In this document: positions 48,808 to 59,141 of the stretch, piece after piece | Layout: each line of letters begins with the position of its first letter | How positions within the stretch are numbered: position 1 is the first letter of the stretch | DNA from: Silene noctiflora | Taxonomy: Eukaryota; Streptophyta; Magnoliopsida; Caryophyllales; Caryophyllaceae | Direction: 5' to 3' | NCBI GenBank assembly: GCA_009801015.1 | Contig: VHZZ01000083.1 | Span: 99,586-159,911, forward strand | Length of the DNA: 60,326 nt | Notes under the pieces: model-generated | Told to the model about the DNA's origin: nothing | The model's input: the letters and a program-made list of their open reading frames with translations, nothing else | Databases searched by the model: none | Translations under genes and position numbers: made by a program

Positions 48808-50608
48808 AGAAGATGAGAATGTGAATGTAGGTTTGAAAAATGAGTGAATTGGGGGAAAATTGAGGAGAGAGAAAGGAGTATGAATTATGAAAGGGTAGAA
48901 ATGAACCCTAGAAATGGTTAAATAAGAAAAATCTGCAGACTGTAAATAAAATAATAATTAATAATTTAGGGGTACATTGGTCATTTTACGGTGAGGGATA
49001 TTATTAAATATAAATGTTTCCCTCCAATTAGGGGAAGAGCCGTTGGATTGAGAGGATGGACAGTGAGGATGAGAGGAGGAGTTGTCGGTTTTCAAAATTT
49101 GAAAAAGATTGGAATGTGAAATTACGGAAATAGGTCTTGGGGGACTTGGGATGGGAGAGTGGTGTGGGGTGTGTGACTGTGGGAGATGGATTGTTCACGT
49201 GACAGTTACGTTTTGCCGATTTGTGTTGTGGTGTGGGCCGTTGTTTTGGTTTACGTTGAAAGCAATGTGGTTGTAATTTTTCATTAGTGCTATCCATGTT
49301 GTTGTTTAAAATAAATTAATTTGATTAGTTAGTTGATTTTTCAAAATAATTAAGACGGGTTTATTAATTTTATAAGTATTCATTATTATATTATTATTGT
49401 TCTCCTTTCTCTTAAATTTATTCCATCAATTTTAAACTTTATTTTGGATTTGTTACCTGATACATTTTCATATGTTTCAATCATTTGTTTACGTTGTTTT
49501 TATGGGTAGTTTGATTCTACATAAATATTAGTGTCTACTTGTAAACCAATAACAATAATAACAAATATTTTCCTCTTCTCACTGTAGTATTAGTATTAAA
49601 ACAAAGATAAAAACAAATAACCGAAACAAATGGAGTAATAGGCTTTCCATTTTTTGTAACAAAAATGGAGACCATGTCCCTCGTACTGATGGGCTTTCCA
49701 TTTTCTAGGCGGACTTTTAGCGAAGCTTGGCAAAAGTGAATTTGGTTCGAAGGATCCAAGTCATCTAACACTTAAACTAATGACTAATGATCCGACTTGA
49801 CCCGAACCAATATGCCTGAATTAGGTTTTTACTAAAATTAAAACGTTGAAATATGATACTTGTTTAAAAAAGGCCTGATCTGGTTAAACTCGACTAACCT
49901 ACATGTGGACTCAATTAGTCAATTCGTTTCATATGATTCAAATGTATAAGAGAAATCCCAAAATTTTGTACTCTTTTTTTACTTGCACTAGTAAGTAGTA
50001 GGGGTGGTCAAACATGCGGGTCAACCCGGCCCGACTCGCCATCATGTCTACATTGGCACGACCCAATTTACCTGACCTGTTCTCCTTCTCGGGCCAGTTT
50101 CGGGTCCTCCAAGTCATACCTAACCCGGTCTCGACGTAGACCCACCATAGGCCCACCATCGGGTCCCCTTTTTACCCGGGTCAGTTTCGGGTCCCCCCAA
50201 ACCAAGCCCACCCCGCCCCCTGACCCGGTACAGCTCGACCGACTCGCTCGTTTGACTTTTTAAGGTCAACATTATTAAACTTTGAATTTGAATAAGTTGA
50301 AATAAAAATAACACATAAAACTTAAATATTTTGATTTGTCGTGAGACAATCTTTCAGAAAAATTATTTTTCAACAATGAAAAATTATAAATACACGTCGA
50401 TATATAAATGCAGTCAATGTAATGTATCGGAGACCACGTAAAGTCAAATGAGAAGAACAAATGTGGATGGAAGAAGTAGTCCATATCGTGCATTGCCCTG
50501 ACAAAATTGACCCGACCTATACCCTATTTGACACCCAGATTCAAGACTAGAGTTTGACCCGACACAATATAACTCGATCCGAATGTTTATTGTTGTAAAT
50601 TGATTATT
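48808..50608. other. Gene-free region with a CCCG/GGGTC-rich island
   Basis: The tubulin promoter lies at the left (upstream of about 48830). From 49780 to 50240, and again near 50490-50580, the DNA is rich in GACCCG, CCCGGGTC and ACCCGACC variants. Stowaway-like ends occur near 49480 and 49630. The short ORFs here, including the Pro/Ser-rich one at 49028-49297, look like chance. Confidence 0.5.
50600..50608. repeat. 9-bp target-site duplication, left
   Basis: TTGATTATT, identical to 51157-51165. Confidence 0.85.
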
Positions 50609-51156
50609 CGGAAAATTCATGTGGTACCCTTAAACTTTTCCATTTTGCACACGGCACCCAACGTTTTAAGTTTGTGTACATTATACTCTTCATGTTTAAT
50701 TTTCATGCACAACATACCCTTTTTGTCGCTGTAAAAAAATTCAATTGCGCATAACTCCTTGATCGGAATTCAGATCGGCCAATTGTTTTTCCTAAGATGA
50801 TTATATATTCATAATCTACGATTTGAGAAAAAAAAAATTGCCAACTGAAATTTTATAGGGTTTTTTTTAACGAAAATCTCAAATCAACCATATATTCGAT
50901 CTTAAATTTCCGAATGACCATTTTCGTTTTATCAATTTATAGATCTCGAAAAGTTAATCAATTTGAAAAAAAAAATTAATCAATTCCGATTTATGGTCTA
51001 TAATTTATGCTCAATTGGAAATTTAAAAAACGATAAATAGGGCACTTTGTGCTTGTAAATCATATTTTAGGGATATCCATATCATATGCACAAACTTAAA
51101 AAGTTGGTTACCACGCGAAAAATGACAATGTTCGAGAGTACCACGTGAATTTTACG
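50609..51156. mobile_element. 548-bp MITE with long TIRs and 9-bp TSD
   Basis: Left end CGGAAAATTCATGTGGTACC; right end, reversed, CGTAAAATTCACGTGGTACT. Imperfect inverted similarity continues for about 80 bp (both arms reach CAAC(G/T)TTTTAAGTTTGTG with small differences). The exact 9-bp duplication TTGATTATT flanks it. Nine-base duplications and long TIRs are typical of Mutator-like elements. There is no coding capacity. Confidence 0.85.
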
Positions 51157-51165
51157 TTGATTATT
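51157..51165. repeat. 9-bp target-site duplication, right
   Basis: TTGATTATT, partner of 50600-50608. Confidence 0.85.
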
Positions 51166-51579
51166 ATTCATAAATAATTTGATAATAATTGACCTGAAAA
51201 TGACTCAAACTGAATGTCTCAGCCCGAACCGAACTCTTGCCAATCCGAAGTGACTCGGTCTGAAATCTGAATGCAACCCGATTAACCCGTTTATCAGGTC
51301 TAATTGTGCATCATGTGATCTGAAAAAGCGATATTAACACACCCGATTCCGTCCTAATATTATTACCTGATTATGAAATTGCTATAGTATTCAATATTCA
51401 TGCCGGGGCAGAAAAGGAAAATCGAAAAAAGCATGTGAGGTGGGGGGTTAGCAAGTTAGCAGTTAGCATTGCTTGTTGAAGTAGCAAACTAGCAAGTAGC
51501 AACAACTCCTCTATGATTAATTATTATCCTGATGTTTTATCAACACCGTGCAATTACAATATCAAATCGTCTTGCTTGT

Positions 51580-51745
51580 GATGACACTATCCGTCACAAG
51601 TTGATGACGGATAGTGTCCCTCTCACAATAAGGCAAGTGGGAGGACAATTGGAGAGGAAATGAAGCACCTTATGATTGGTGCCACTTGCATATCGTGAGA
51701 AGGACAATATTCGTCTTCAATTTGTGACGGATAGTATCCGTTTTC
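51580..51745. mobile_element. GACGG-family MITE with nested hairpin
   Basis: Inverted arms of about 34 bp: 51583-51616 and 51705-51738 (ACTATCCGTCACAA, then TTGA.GACG). The left arm itself holds a perfect 14-bp inverted repeat, GACACTATCCGTCA (51583-51596) and its complement at 51605-51618, with an 8-base loop. Related to 1433-1597 by the GTCTTGCTTGTGA left flank. No clear TSD. Confidence 0.65.
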
Positions 51746-52583
51746 AATCAGAATTTGCGTTGCAATATTGCATGATGTAGATTTTAGATCTATCAAGTGA
51801 TAATAAAGTGGAGAGAAGGTTTAACAAGATGGAGTCTCACATGTGACAGGAAGGTAATAAGGTTATATTCCATGTGATGCCGCCAGCCTTCTACACACAT
51901 ACTTACTGACAACATCTCTCAGTATTTCATGTCTTGCTTTCTGTATTTTTCAACATTTGATCTATACTTATTTCTATTATTATAATGTCAAAAAAAAAGT
52001 ATACTTCTTTGATTCAACCTCACTCATCCTTGCTCAGATTCCATCTCAACCATCTTTTTCTTCTACATGTTGATATATACGGCCAAACATAAGTTTATCC
52101 TACTCTTCCTCATGTAGCTCCCTTCCTATAAACTTGTACTCGGAGGAAATAACATTATTACTTGTGAGACCATCTAATTTACTCATATAAATCTTCACGT
52201 TTACTTTCGACATAAAACCTAAATTAAGAAGACAAGTATGCCTTAAAAAATACTCCTATAAAGAATGATGAGTTTTTTTTTTATATGTAAAGGTAAACAA
52301 ATAAAGGACTGGAGACAACACTCAATAAGGCAAATGAAAAAAAAATTGAATGGTCTCAAGTCTCTGCGTTGTCTATAGTTCTACACCTTGTCAATTAAGT
52401 AATAAGTAGTCACGGTATTATTGGAGTTTATTAGATCCAAAAGTGTTAAATATGAGAGTATTCAATATATTTGAATCTCCTAAAAGCAATTTAATTGAAA
52501 TATAATTTACATTATTGTATCTATTAGATTTGAAAAATAGGATCACGCGAGTTGTTACTTGTTAGTTGTTACCCATCCTGTCG
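51746..52583. other. AT-rich intergenic DNA, no gene seen
   Basis: No coding pattern or bounded repeat. A motif like a Stowaway end (AAAGGTAAACAAATAAAGGACTGG) is present near 52290. Confidence 0.45.
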
Positions 52584-53295
52584 GGGTAAAGTAGCATATT
52601 GCCCCTCAAACGTTTTCATATGTGCAATTTGCCTCCAAGGTTTGGGATTATGTGCAAATCGACCCAAATTTAAATTTCCGTCAATTTTATTTCTATTACC
52701 ACCCACCCCGCCACCATCCAACACCATTCTCCACCGCAATTTCTTCCCCTATTAAATTTCAACGCAAATTCTGGGCATTTTTACACTAAAGCTATTAAAA
52801 AGTTATGATAAAGATAGCACAATAATTCTACTAAACCCACGCACCCTCGTTCTAACAACCCTTAATTTGCACAAAAAATGGCACAATTTCACAACAATCA
52901 AGAAACACAGTAGAAGATCAAGAAAATTACTCTAAAATGGAAGATTATAACAATGACGAATTCAACTCTGAAGATGACCTATGATACATAAATGAACTTA
53001 TCAAAGCTCAATCTAAATTTTCCAAGTTATCAATTGAAAATAAAACAAGATTAAAGTAATATTTATCAAGTGATTCATATTTTGATTGCTCTTATGTATT
53101 CAGTGGCGGAACTAAGGGTGGACAATTTTGTTTGATGGAGGTAGGGGTAGTAGAGGAAAAATTGTCGAAATTTTAAAATTGGGTTGATTTGCACATAGTA
53201 TCGGACTTTTGGAGCCAAATTGCACATATAAAAACGTTTGAGGGTAAATTACACATATCCTCAAACGTTTTGAGGCAATTTACTACTTTCCCATG
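52584..53295. mobile_element. About 710-bp MITE with TIRs of about 110 bp
   Basis: The left arm starts GGGTAAAGTAGCATATTGCC and the right arm, reversed, GGGAAAGTAGTAAATTGCC. Both continue with CTCAAACGTTT...ATATGTGCAATTTG and TATGTGCAAATC.ACCCAA. Flanking TCCTGTCG (52576-52583) and TCTTGTCG (53296-53303) look like an 8-bp duplication with one mismatch. The interior has no functional ORF. Superfamily is unassigned; Mutator- or hAT-like is possible. Confidence 0.7.
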
Positions 53296-53377
53296 TCTTG
53301 TCGTATGAAACTTAAAAGAGTGCATGATCAATCGCCATTCATATCAACAAATGTTTTTCTCTTCACCCTTTTTGGTA

Positions 53378-53382
53378 CTAAC
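53378..53382. repeat. 5-bp target-site duplication of the LTR, left
   Basis: CTAAC directly before TGTAACACCCC; the same five bases follow the other end at 54962-54966. Confidence 0.85.
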
Positions 53383-54961
53383 TGTAACACCCCATAATCC
53401 GAGGAGGCATCTTACCAAGGACTACCTCTGAATACAAGGATGCTACCATCTCGTTTTCCCGAGGCATTTAACATCATAGAAACAATAAAGAAACATTATT
53501 ATTATAATGCTAATTTAACGAATACAAAAACCTTCTCCATAAAGTGGAGTACAAAGCCAAAACTGAAATAAAAGTATAACTAATATCGTCTGCGGAAGCT
53601 AATGTATATCATGTGACTCCACCCTGCTAACCCCACCGCGTAGTCAGCAACCATCATAGTCATTACCTGCTAGACAACCTGCTCACCATCCCCGAATGGA
53701 TCATAACAGTTTTCAAAACATTATCGGGGTCAGTCAGCTGAACAACTATATACGATATGATGCAAACAATAAGTAAAGTATCACAACACCGCCACCATCA
53801 ACACCAATCATCACCACACCACCCACATCAAAAGTAACCGACTACACACCGAAGTGTGTAGCCCTTCCAGTGGAAGACCGCAGCCAACCACCTAAATCAC
53901 CCACAATAAGTAGCCGACTACACACCGAAGTATGTAGCCCTGCTAGTGGAAGACCGCAACCAACCACCTAAACCATCCAGATACCCAAGTCCCTTAATGT
54001 GCACATCCCCCTACGCCGAGAGAACGCAGAAGGCGAATAACGGGGGTGAGACCACCTCTCACAATGGCNNANAAACAATATCACAATATCCATCCATCTC
54101 CAACCACCACCATACAACTCCGCCATCANAATCANAACACAAACATATAATCATCTCATACAATACAATCNTCACATTATAAGCATACAATTCAACAGGC
54201 ANCNGAGTAGGAAAACCTACCTTATCAGCAAATATGAACAANCAAGTGATTCANANGTCTTCCTCTACGAATTCTCCTCCTATAACGAATTAAAAGCATA
54301 TCATAAGGCAAAGTCCCCTCAAAACCCCCAAATCAGAAATTAGGGTTCCAAACCATACATTAGCGATTCAATAAGACACTTACCCTTGCAAAACCGATCT
54401 CGAGACACTTAGAAACGCCAACAATCGCTTAGATTCACGCCGCGGAAGTGAAGAATAGAAGGAGAAGCAGTAACGGAGTTTATGTTTTTGTTTTGAAAGC
54501 GAAATTATGAATTACTGCTTCCCAATCTTCTATTTATACTTTCCGCGAAAAACCCGTTACGAACTGGACACTCGGTCGAGTGAGTGACATTCGACCGAGT
54601 GCAGTGCACTCGACCGAGTGCGTTGCACTCGTCCGAGTTCCCCACTCCAGAACATTGACAGTCTAACACAACGGGGCACTCGGTCGAGTACCCTGTACTC
54701 CACCGAGTGTCCCTATACTGAAAATGCCGAGTATTATAGTCTTCCTTCCTTAAAAATGAACTTCGTCTCCGAAGTTCAAACCTATACCTCCATAACACGC
54801 CCACCTACCATCCTACTATCCAACACCATACCAATCTCACCTTCCATCCTCGACACTAACTCACTCAGCCAAGCCTACCTCAGCAACTCGGCTCACAACC
54901 TAACATCAACCGTAGAACCCTAATTCCCAAACAAAAGAGTCTACCAAAATAAAATGTTACA
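53383..54961 (+). mobile_element. Solo LTR of an LTR retrotransposon, 1,579 bp
   Basis: It begins TGTAACACCCC and ends AAAATGTTACA. The terminal TGTAACA/TGTTACA are perfect inverted repeats with the TG...CA ends of LTRs, and a 5-bp CTAAC duplication flanks it. No gag, pol, primer-binding site or second LTR is present, so it is a solo LTR left by LTR-LTR recombination. A TATTTATA near 54532 is a candidate promoter for plus orientation. About ten ambiguous bases cluster at 54069-54256, suggesting collapsed copies. Six near-palindromic 12-mers (ACTCGGTCGAGT type) lie at 54570-54708. The superfamily (Ty3-like by its TGTAACACCCC start) is inferred. Confidence 0.85.
54570..54708. repeat. Cluster of ACTCG-NN-CGAGT palindromic 12-mers
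   Basis: ACTCGGTCGAGT at 54570 and 54678, ACTCGACCGAGT at 54608, ACTCGTCCGAGT at 54627, ACTCCACCGAGT at 54697, and a shortened form at 54591. All lie downstream of the candidate TATA box inside the solo LTR. Confidence 0.9.
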
Positions 54962-54966
54962 CTAAC
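54962..54966. repeat. 5-bp target-site duplication of the LTR, right
   Basis: CTAAC, partner of 53378-53382. Confidence 0.85.
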
Positions 54967-55806
54967 ATTCATTTTCTTTGAATATACTACCATATATGTA
55001 TCGGTGTATGACTGACCAATTTAACGATTTTCCTAATTCACTGTCCTTGCATATGAATTCATTATTTAATTTTGTCCTATAAGTTATGGCTAATAAATTG
55101 AATGATCGTCCTCTTAGCAATTTTTTCTAGTTTACCTTAAAAAACACATTAGAGTTTAAATTTTCCAAAGCGTGGCCCATATGTAACAATTGCCATTCCA
55201 AATTATGGCTATCTACAAAGTAGAAATGGCCAAAATGTCAGTCGGCTCACAGGTCGAGAAACACATAGCATGTCAGTCCACACAACCCGCTCCAACTCAC
55301 GGCCGAACCTGAGCCACCGTACTTCAGCCAGGCCTGCCCAAACCCGTAAAAAACTAAAAAAAAATGAAGATTTTGTCTACCTAGACCTAGCTCAGGCATT
55401 CGAAGGCTAAAATGGCTAACCCGACTTGCATTGGCCCGACTCGATGTCCATACCTAGTGTCCACCCTAACCGAGTTGAGATCGCATGTCCCATTATTGTG
55501 TCCCATATCTTGTCCCATTACTTTTATCTTGTGACAAATCATCATTCACATAATAAAATTAATAGCAACTTTTGATGTGTTACAAGGTGATTATAGTGAG
55601 ACACGAGATGAGATAGAGAATCCGCTCTCACCCTAACCACCTCAAGAACCCAACTCACACCAGTGACAGCACAAAGGGCCATCAGTTTGAAAATCTGTTA
55701 CAAACTCAACGTTTTCCCTCCAAATTCAAAACCATCTACACCTCTAACCTCCCCTACAATTTCCCCATTTCACAACTCACCATTTCACCAACCCAAGCCT
55801 TCATCT
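54967..55806. other. Intergenic DNA and 5' region of the PPR gene
   Basis: Contains a GGTC/CCGAC-rich patch near 55230-55460. The open frame of the PPR gene extends left to 55663 without an ATG, so translation is taken to start at 55807. Confidence 0.5.
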
Positions 55807-58248
55807 ATGAACAATTATCCTCGTTTTTCGCCTCTAATTTCTCCGATTTCCTCAATTCTTAAACCCCAATTTTCCTCTCTTTTCTCAACTTCTTCATCCC
55901 AATTTCTTTCATCAACTACCATAGATTTGCTCCCTCTGTTTTCCTCCATTAAATCCCTCAGTCAAACCAAAGAATCCCACACTCTCGCTGTCGTATGCGG
56001 CTCCCTCCCGTCAAGCGTCTCTCTTTCCGCTTCCCTTATTCTAAACTATGCCAAATTCGGTTCCCCAGTTTCGAGTCAAATTCTTTTCGAAAGTACGGTT
56101 TTTTACTGTAGAACTACGTATTTGTGGAATACCCTTTTGCGGGGGTATGCTATTGCTGGTGTAGATGATGTTTTTTGTGTGTATAATCGTATGATTCGGA
56201 CCGGTGTTCGACCTGATGATCATACGTTTCCTTCTGTTTTCAAGGCGTGTGCGGATCTTTGTTTCGTTGAAAAGGGTAGAGAGGTTCATGGGTTTGCAAT
56301 TAAGGCGGGTTTTGATGGAAATGTGTTTCTGGGAAATACGTTAATGCTGTTATATAGTGGTTGTGGGGATATGGGGAGTGCACGTAAGGTGTTTGAGGGT
56401 ATGCCTGCGAGGGATGCTGTTTCGTGGAATACTATGATCGGAGCGTTGTGTTCTCATGGGAGATTCGATGAGGCAGTTGGTTCTTATTTGGAGATGAAGA
56501 TAAGAGGTGAATTTTTGCCGGATGCAGTTAGTGTTGGAAGTGTTTTACCAGCTTGCGCGGAGCTCAAGCATGACGTATTGGCAAGGGTGATTCATGGTTA
56601 TGTGGTTAAGGTTGGGACGATTTGTCAGGTTCGCGTAGGTAATTCATTCGTGGATGTGTATGGAAAGTGCGGGAAGATGAAGAGTTCTCTGCAAATTTTC
56701 GATGAAATGGCAGAGAAGAACGTAGTGTCTTGGAATGTGATAATTGCTAGCTTCGCTCATACCAAGTGTTATGGTGATGCCTTGCGTATGTTTAGGTTAA
56801 TGATTGAATCAAAGGTAAAATTCGATGGTGTCACTATCTCAAGTATGCTGCCAGTAGTAGTGGAGCTTGAGTATTTTGATGCGGGAAAGGAGCTTCATGG
56901 GATTAGCATTAGAAAGGGACTTTACTCGCATCTGTTCGTATTGAACTCATTGATTGACATGTATGCAAAATCAGGACATATAGCTCAGGCTTCTAGTGTT
57001 TTCGACAAGATAAGTAAGAGAAATGTGATTACATGGAATGCCATGGTTGCTAATTTTGCTAGAAATAACTGTGAGCTAGCTGCAATTGGACTTGTGAAAC
57101 AAATGCAAGCTGTAGGTGAAACTCCTAATAGCGTCACTTTCACAAACGTTCTTCCAGCTTGTGCTCGAATAGGTGCAGTTACCCCAGGCAAGGAAATTCA
57201 TGCAAGGTGCATTCGAAATGGAGTTGCCTTCGACATATTTGTTTCAAATGCATTAATAGACATGTATACAAAATGTGGCTTCCTGAACTTGGCGCAAAAT
57301 GTATTTGACAACTCCCTCCACGATCAAGTATCATACAACACACTCATAGTAGGTTATTCACAAAGGGAAGATTGTTTGAAATCCCTTTATTTGTTCGAAG
57401 AGATGGGCCTCACAGGTTTGGAGTGGGATACAGTTAGCTGTGTGGGTGCTATCTCAGCTTGCGCAAATAGTACTTCACTGAAACCCGGCAAGGAGATTCA
57501 TGGATTTGTCATGAGACGATTGCTTCACACCCATCCTTTTGTTTCCAATGCTCTCTTGGATCTTTATATGAAATGTGGGAAAATTGACCTAGCTCAAGAA
57601 ATATTCGAGAAAAATCTCAAGAAAGATGTTGTCTCATGGAATACAATGATCTTAGGTTATGGCATGCTTGGCAAATTTGAAATAGCCATTGATCTCTTTG
57701 AAGCAATGCGGGAAAACACTATAAATCCCGACTCAATTTCATATATAGCTGTTTTATCAGCTTGTAGTCACGGGGGATTTGTCGAAATGGGGAAGAAATG
57801 CTTTGACGAAATGCAGGCTAAGAACATCAAGCGGACTCATGTACACTATACTTGCATGGTCGACCTTCTTGGCCGAGCAGGACGAATGCAAGAGGCTTTA
57901 GATCTCATTAGAGATCTTCCATTTGAACCTGATGCTCATATGTGGGGTGCTTTGCTTGGGGCTAGTAGGCTCCATGGGAATATAGAGGTGGCAAGATTGG
58001 CTACAAAACATCTCTTTGTGTTACAGCCTGAGCATTCTGGATATTATGTGCTTTTTTCTAACATGCTTTCAGAAGCCGGGAGATGGGATGAAGCAACAGA
58101 GGTCCGAGACCTCATGAAGTCCCGAGGGGTCAAGAAAGAGCGCGCGTATAGTTGTGTTCGTGGCCGTGGTAAGGTTCGTGCTTTTATGGTAGGGGAAGAA
58201 TATAACGAGAGGCCAGGACTAGAATCGTCTCTTGCATATTCTGCTTGA
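55807..58248 (+). CDS. PLS-class pentatricopeptide repeat protein, E subgroup
   Basis: An intronless gene of 813 residues from the first ATG of the frame. PLS-type PPR proteins bind organelle RNAs base by base and, with E or DYW tails, help C-to-U editing. The Ser-rich, acid-poor N-terminus (NNYPRFSPLISPISSILKPQ) looks like an organelle transit peptide. About twenty P, L and S motifs follow, for example YLWNTLLRGYAIAGVDDVFC, DHTFPSVFKACADLCFVEKG, FVSNALIDMYTKCGFLNLAQ, DVVSWNTMILGYGMLGKFEI. E1 (HMWGALLGASRLHGNIEVAR) and E2 (GYYVLFSNMLSEAGRWDEAT) then lead to YSCVRGRGKVRAFMVGEEYN. There is no E+ or DYW deaminase, so editing would need a partner in trans. The stop lies in a 44-bp tandem duplication. 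The RNA target cannot be told from sequence alone. Confidence 0.93.
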   Translation: MNNYPRFSPLISPISSILKPQFSSLFSTSSSQFLSSTTIDLLPLFSSIKSLSQTKESHTLAVVCGSLPSSVSLSASLILNYAKFGSPVSSQILFESTVFYCRTTYLWNTLLRGYAIAGVDDVFCVYNRMIRTGVRPDDHTFPSVFKACADLCFVEKGREVHGFAIKAGFDGNVFLGNTLMLLYSGCGDMGSARKVFEGMPARDAVSWNTMIGALCSHGRFDEAVGSYLEMKIRGEFLPDAVSVGSVLPACAELKHDVLARVIHGYVVKVGTICQVRVGNSFVDVYGKCGKMKSSLQIFDEMAEKNVVSWNVIIASFAHTKCYGDALRMFRLMIESKVKFDGVTISSMLPVVVELEYFDAGKELHGISIRKGLYSHLFVLNSLIDMYAKSGHIAQASSVFDKISKRNVITWNAMVANFARNNCELAAIGLVKQMQAVGETPNSVTFTNVLPACARIGAVTPGKEIHARCIRNGVAFDIFVSNALIDMYTKCGFLNLAQNVFDNSLHDQVSYNTLIVGYSQREDCLKSLYLFEEMGLTGLEWDTVSCVGAISACANSTSLKPGKEIHGFVMRRLLHTHPFVSNALLDLYMKCGKIDLAQEIFEKNLKKDVVSWNTMILGYGMLGKFEIAIDLFEAMRENTINPDSISYIAVLSACSHGGFVEMGKKCFDEMQAKNIKRTHVHYTCMVDLLGRAGRMQEALDLIRDLPFEPDAHMWGALLGASRLHGNIEVARLATKHLFVLQPEHSGYYVLFSNMLSEAGRWDEATEVRDLMKSRGVKKERAYSCVRGRGKVRAFMVGEEYNERPGLESSLAYSA

Positions 58249-58306
58249 CATTATACTCTGGCCTAGAATCGTCTCTTGCATATTCTGCTTGACATTATAC
58301 CTCTTT
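58219..58306. repeat. 44-bp tandem duplication across the PPR stop codon
   Basis: CTAGAATCGTCTCTTGCATA begins both copies, at 58219 and 58263. The first copy carries the stop codon (58246-58248); the second is downstream and untranslated. Confidence 0.95.
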
Positions 58307-59141
58307 GGTGTATAAACTTTTATCTTTAGTCGACGACCACAATTCAGATTTATTTTGCAGAGGTCAAGTAATTTAGCTAGTGAAGTCATTGAGGGTGGAA
58401 TACATGACCTCTGTTTGAACCCTGTCATCATTAAAATAAACTGCCCTTGTGCTCCATTTGCGACGAAAATTTTGGTTTGGTTGATCATTGATATCATCCC
58501 GGAAAAAAGTTGCTCACAAGAGATGACATGGCTGAACCATATGAGCTACCACTCTGCTAGTTGGTTTGAGGCTGAGGCTGGGCTCCATGGTGGCGTGAAA
58601 AGTATTGTTTTCGGTGATCAGGCCTGGTTTTATAGTTCAATAACCGCTACAACTTGGCTATGTTACTGGTGTTGTTTTTCTTTGAACGAGAGGCACGTAT
58701 GTTTTACGACTAGGGTACACCGTAAATACTACTGATACTAGCATGAAAAGTCATTTGTATTTTCTTATGGTTAAAAGGACCACAAAGGCAATTTCGCTCC
58801 CAACGGATTTCAAACATAGTGGTGATTTTATCAGCTACGCTAGGTGATATTTGCTATACAAAGTCATTATGTTGACTGAATCTGTGATACTTATACCGAA
58901 AATTCGTTGGTGAGGAGCTCTACACACCATAAAAAATTATCTTACAATTGTACCTGTCATTCATTGGAAACTCTTTTTGTGTGATTTCAATGCCAAACCA
59001 AAGCTTTCAAAAATGACATTCTATTTTCAGAGAATCCTATTTCTGATACAACTTTGTTTTACTATACTTCAATTCACAGTACTGTCGACAAAGGATATTA
59101 CATACAGAGTGCCTTGGCTATGCTAACAATTGTCTGGTTTG
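58249..59141. other. 3' region between convergent genes
   Basis: Untranslated ends of the PPR gene (+) and of the putative transferase (-). The 126-codon ORF at 58355-58735 has no recognisable domain and is probably 3' untranslated sequence. Confidence 0.5.

Noticed and set aside
49028..49297. 89-codon Pro/Ser-rich ORF upstream of beta-tubulin
   Set aside because: Low-complexity composition, no homologue recognised, and it lies close to the tubulin promoter.
58355..58735. 126-codon ORF after the PPR gene
   Set aside because: No domain, Cys/Trp-rich composition typical of chance reading, and its place suggests 3' untranslated sequence.
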